A DNA stretch of 64,000 bases from Rhizobium sp. PP-CC-3A-592 (GTDB taxonomy: Bacteria; Pseudomonadota; Alphaproteobacteria; Rhizobiales; Rhizobiaceae): NCBI RefSeq assembly GCF_003217095.1, contig NZ_QJSR01000005.1, positions 153,241 to 217,240 on the forward strand, in the 5' to 3' direction. The translations under genes and the position numbers were made by a program. Shown here piece by piece: positions 63,353 through 64,000 of this stretch (within the stretch, counting starts at the first letter, position 1; every line of letters starts with the position of its first letter). Below the pieces are notes generated by a model. The model saw only the letters and a program-made list of their open reading frames with translations. It did no database searches and was not told the DNA's origin.

Positions 63353-63641
63353 ACCAGCCTACAAAAACCTGTCGGACGAGGAGGAGGCCGATATCCAGGC
63401 GGAAATCCTCGCGGATCCCGATCACCCGGAACTGACGGACGAGCAGATCGCAACCGGCCGCCCCTTTGCTGAGGTCTTTCCCGATCTTGCCGAAAGCATT
63501 CGCCGAGCGGAAGCGGAACGGGAAGCGTCGAAGGAACGCGTTTCCCTCGATCTCGACGGCGACGTGCTTGCCAAGTTCCGGGCGACCGGCGAGGGGTGGG
63601 AGGCACGGATCAATCAGGTTCTGCGGGCAGCCAAGCCCTGA
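63339..63641 (+). CDS. brnA: BrnA family antitoxin
   Basis: A 100-residue antitoxin of the BrnA family. The acidic N-terminal part (SDEEEADIQAEILADPDHPELTDEQIA) contacts the toxin, and the C-terminal ribbon-helix-helix (RVSLDLDGDVLAKFRATGEGWEARINQVLRA) binds DNA as a repressor. ATG 63339 overlaps the end of brnT. The promoter-proximal inverted repeat upstream of brnT is a natural target. Confidence 0.93.
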   Translation: MASSKPAYKNLSDEEEADIQAEILADPDHPELTDEQIATGRPFAEVFPDLAESIRRAEAEREASKERVSLDLDGDVLAKFRATGEGWEARINQVLRAAKP

Positions 63642-63688
63642 GTGCCAGCGCGTTGCAATGACGCGATTGTAACGCATCCGCCTTTACC

Positions 63689-63831
63689 GCTTCTTCGACG
63701 GTTGCGCCAGCTTCGTCGTGGGCACCTATACGCATGTTCCGACCGCCGACCGCACGGGCCTCGCCGAAGCCATCGCTCCGTTGTGCATCGGCCCGCGTCT
63801 TGCGGAAACGGTGCCGTCCTTCTGGGCGTGA
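63689..63831 (+). pseudogene. Truncated second copy of the ymdB 3' end
   Basis: In frame with ymdB it reads FFDGCASFVVGTYTHVPTAD and then jumps to RTGLAEAIAPLCIGPRLAE, ending in TGA. Relative to ymdB, 62 codons are lost between two short CCGACCGC repeats, in frame. No start or upstream part is present, so it is a remnant. Confidence 0.88.
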
Positions 63832-63953
63832 CGGGAGGGGTCGTCTCGATGCGGAATATGAGATGTTTCGCATATTGACATCAGCCGGCAGAGCGCATTT
63901 TCTGTTGCCGACCAAGACCGCTTGGCGCGCTGGCGGAGTGTGTTACGATATCC

Positions 63954-64000
63954 ATGCGGATCGTGTTCGACGAGATCAAACGCCAGAGCAATATCAAGCA
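63954..64000 (+). CDS. brnT: Start of a second BrnT toxin gene, cut by the window edge
   Basis: The first 15 codons (MRIVFDEIKRQSNIK) equal brnT copy 1 except that an Arg codon before Lys is missing, giving NIK where copy 1 has NIRK. Upstream 123 bp are almost identical to the first copy, including the putative operator. Whether the rest is intact is outside the window. Confidence 0.85.
   Translation, partial: MRIVFDEIKRQSNIK

Larger units (their letters stand above)
62892..64000. repeat. Tandem duplication, 856-bp period (continues past the window)
   Basis: The segment from the ymdB 3' end through the brnT start is repeated at an exact 856-bp offset: 62892 corresponds to 63748, 62975 to 63831 and 63098 to 63954. 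I count 4 differences from 62892 to about 63127, and near-identity from 62936 on. Farther left the copies align at offset 1042, showing a 186-bp deletion in copy 2. Confidence 0.9.

Overview
The window is a 64-kb piece of a GC-rich chromosome from a member of the Rhizobiaceae (Rhizobium, Agrobacterium, Sinorhizobium or a close relative). The placement rests on family content and order: gltB and gltD separated by a pyruvyl-transferase gene, homospermidine synthase, a GapR/DUF2312 protein, an Omp10 lipoprotein, DUF1036 next to pyruvate kinase, a tkt-gap-pgk-fba glycolytic cluster with a class I aldolase, zapA-6S RNA-fau, and several rhizobia-type intergenic palindromic repeats. It is mostly core chromosome. 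I see no prophage, integrase, CRISPR array, rRNA or tRNA.

Layout. 1-8 kb: glutamate synthase (gltB cut by the window edge, gltD) and a divergent hxlR/azoR pair. 8-19.7 kb: envelope genes, namely an SGNH-fold protein lacking catalytic residues, an MltB-type lytic transglycosylase, galU, a beta-barrel protein, nfeD-qmcA, hemH, a LysM-fused 5'-nucleotidase and omp10. 19.9-25.4 kb: homospermidine synthase, pabB-pabC and an M3 oligopeptidase. 25.6-31 kb: an orphan sigma-54 response regulator, a DUF882/M15-like periplasmic protein, a LuxR-type solo, gapR and DUF1244. 31-39 kb: N-formylglutamate amidohydrolase, DUF1036-pyk, an alpha/beta hydrolase, a TPR protein, rpmJ, purE-purK and two DUF465 genes. 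39.1-40 kb is gene-poor. 40-49.6 kb: a small ArsR regulator, a divergent thiE with a Sel1 lipid-free exported protein, an inositol monophosphatase, a MotA/TolQ-like plus MotB/OmpA-like pair, a TctC binding protein, an ABC exporter and rpmE. 50-62 kb: DUF1465, an MFS carrier, PhzF, fba, pgk, a glycolipid-binding-fold protein, gap, tkt, DUF4164, zapA, 6S RNA and fau. 62-64 kb: a YmdB-type phosphoesterase followed by a BrnT-BrnA toxin-antitoxin pair, and then a second, decayed copy of the ymdB 3' end and the start of another brnT.

Themes. Central metabolism dominates: ammonia assimilation, lower and upper glycolysis, purine, folate, haem and polyamine synthesis. A second theme is envelope maintenance. 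The most unusual items are the ymdB/brnT tandem duplication with an in-frame 62-codon deletion, the SGNH protein without its Ser and His, an uncharacterised ion-driven MotAB-like pair, a LuxR solo missing most acyl-homoserine-lactone contacts, a ThiE homologue with an altered active site, and two dispersed repeat families (about 100 bp and about 45 bp) that each occur twice. Nothing here clearly amounts to a wholly new multi-gene system; the MotAB-like pair is the best candidate.
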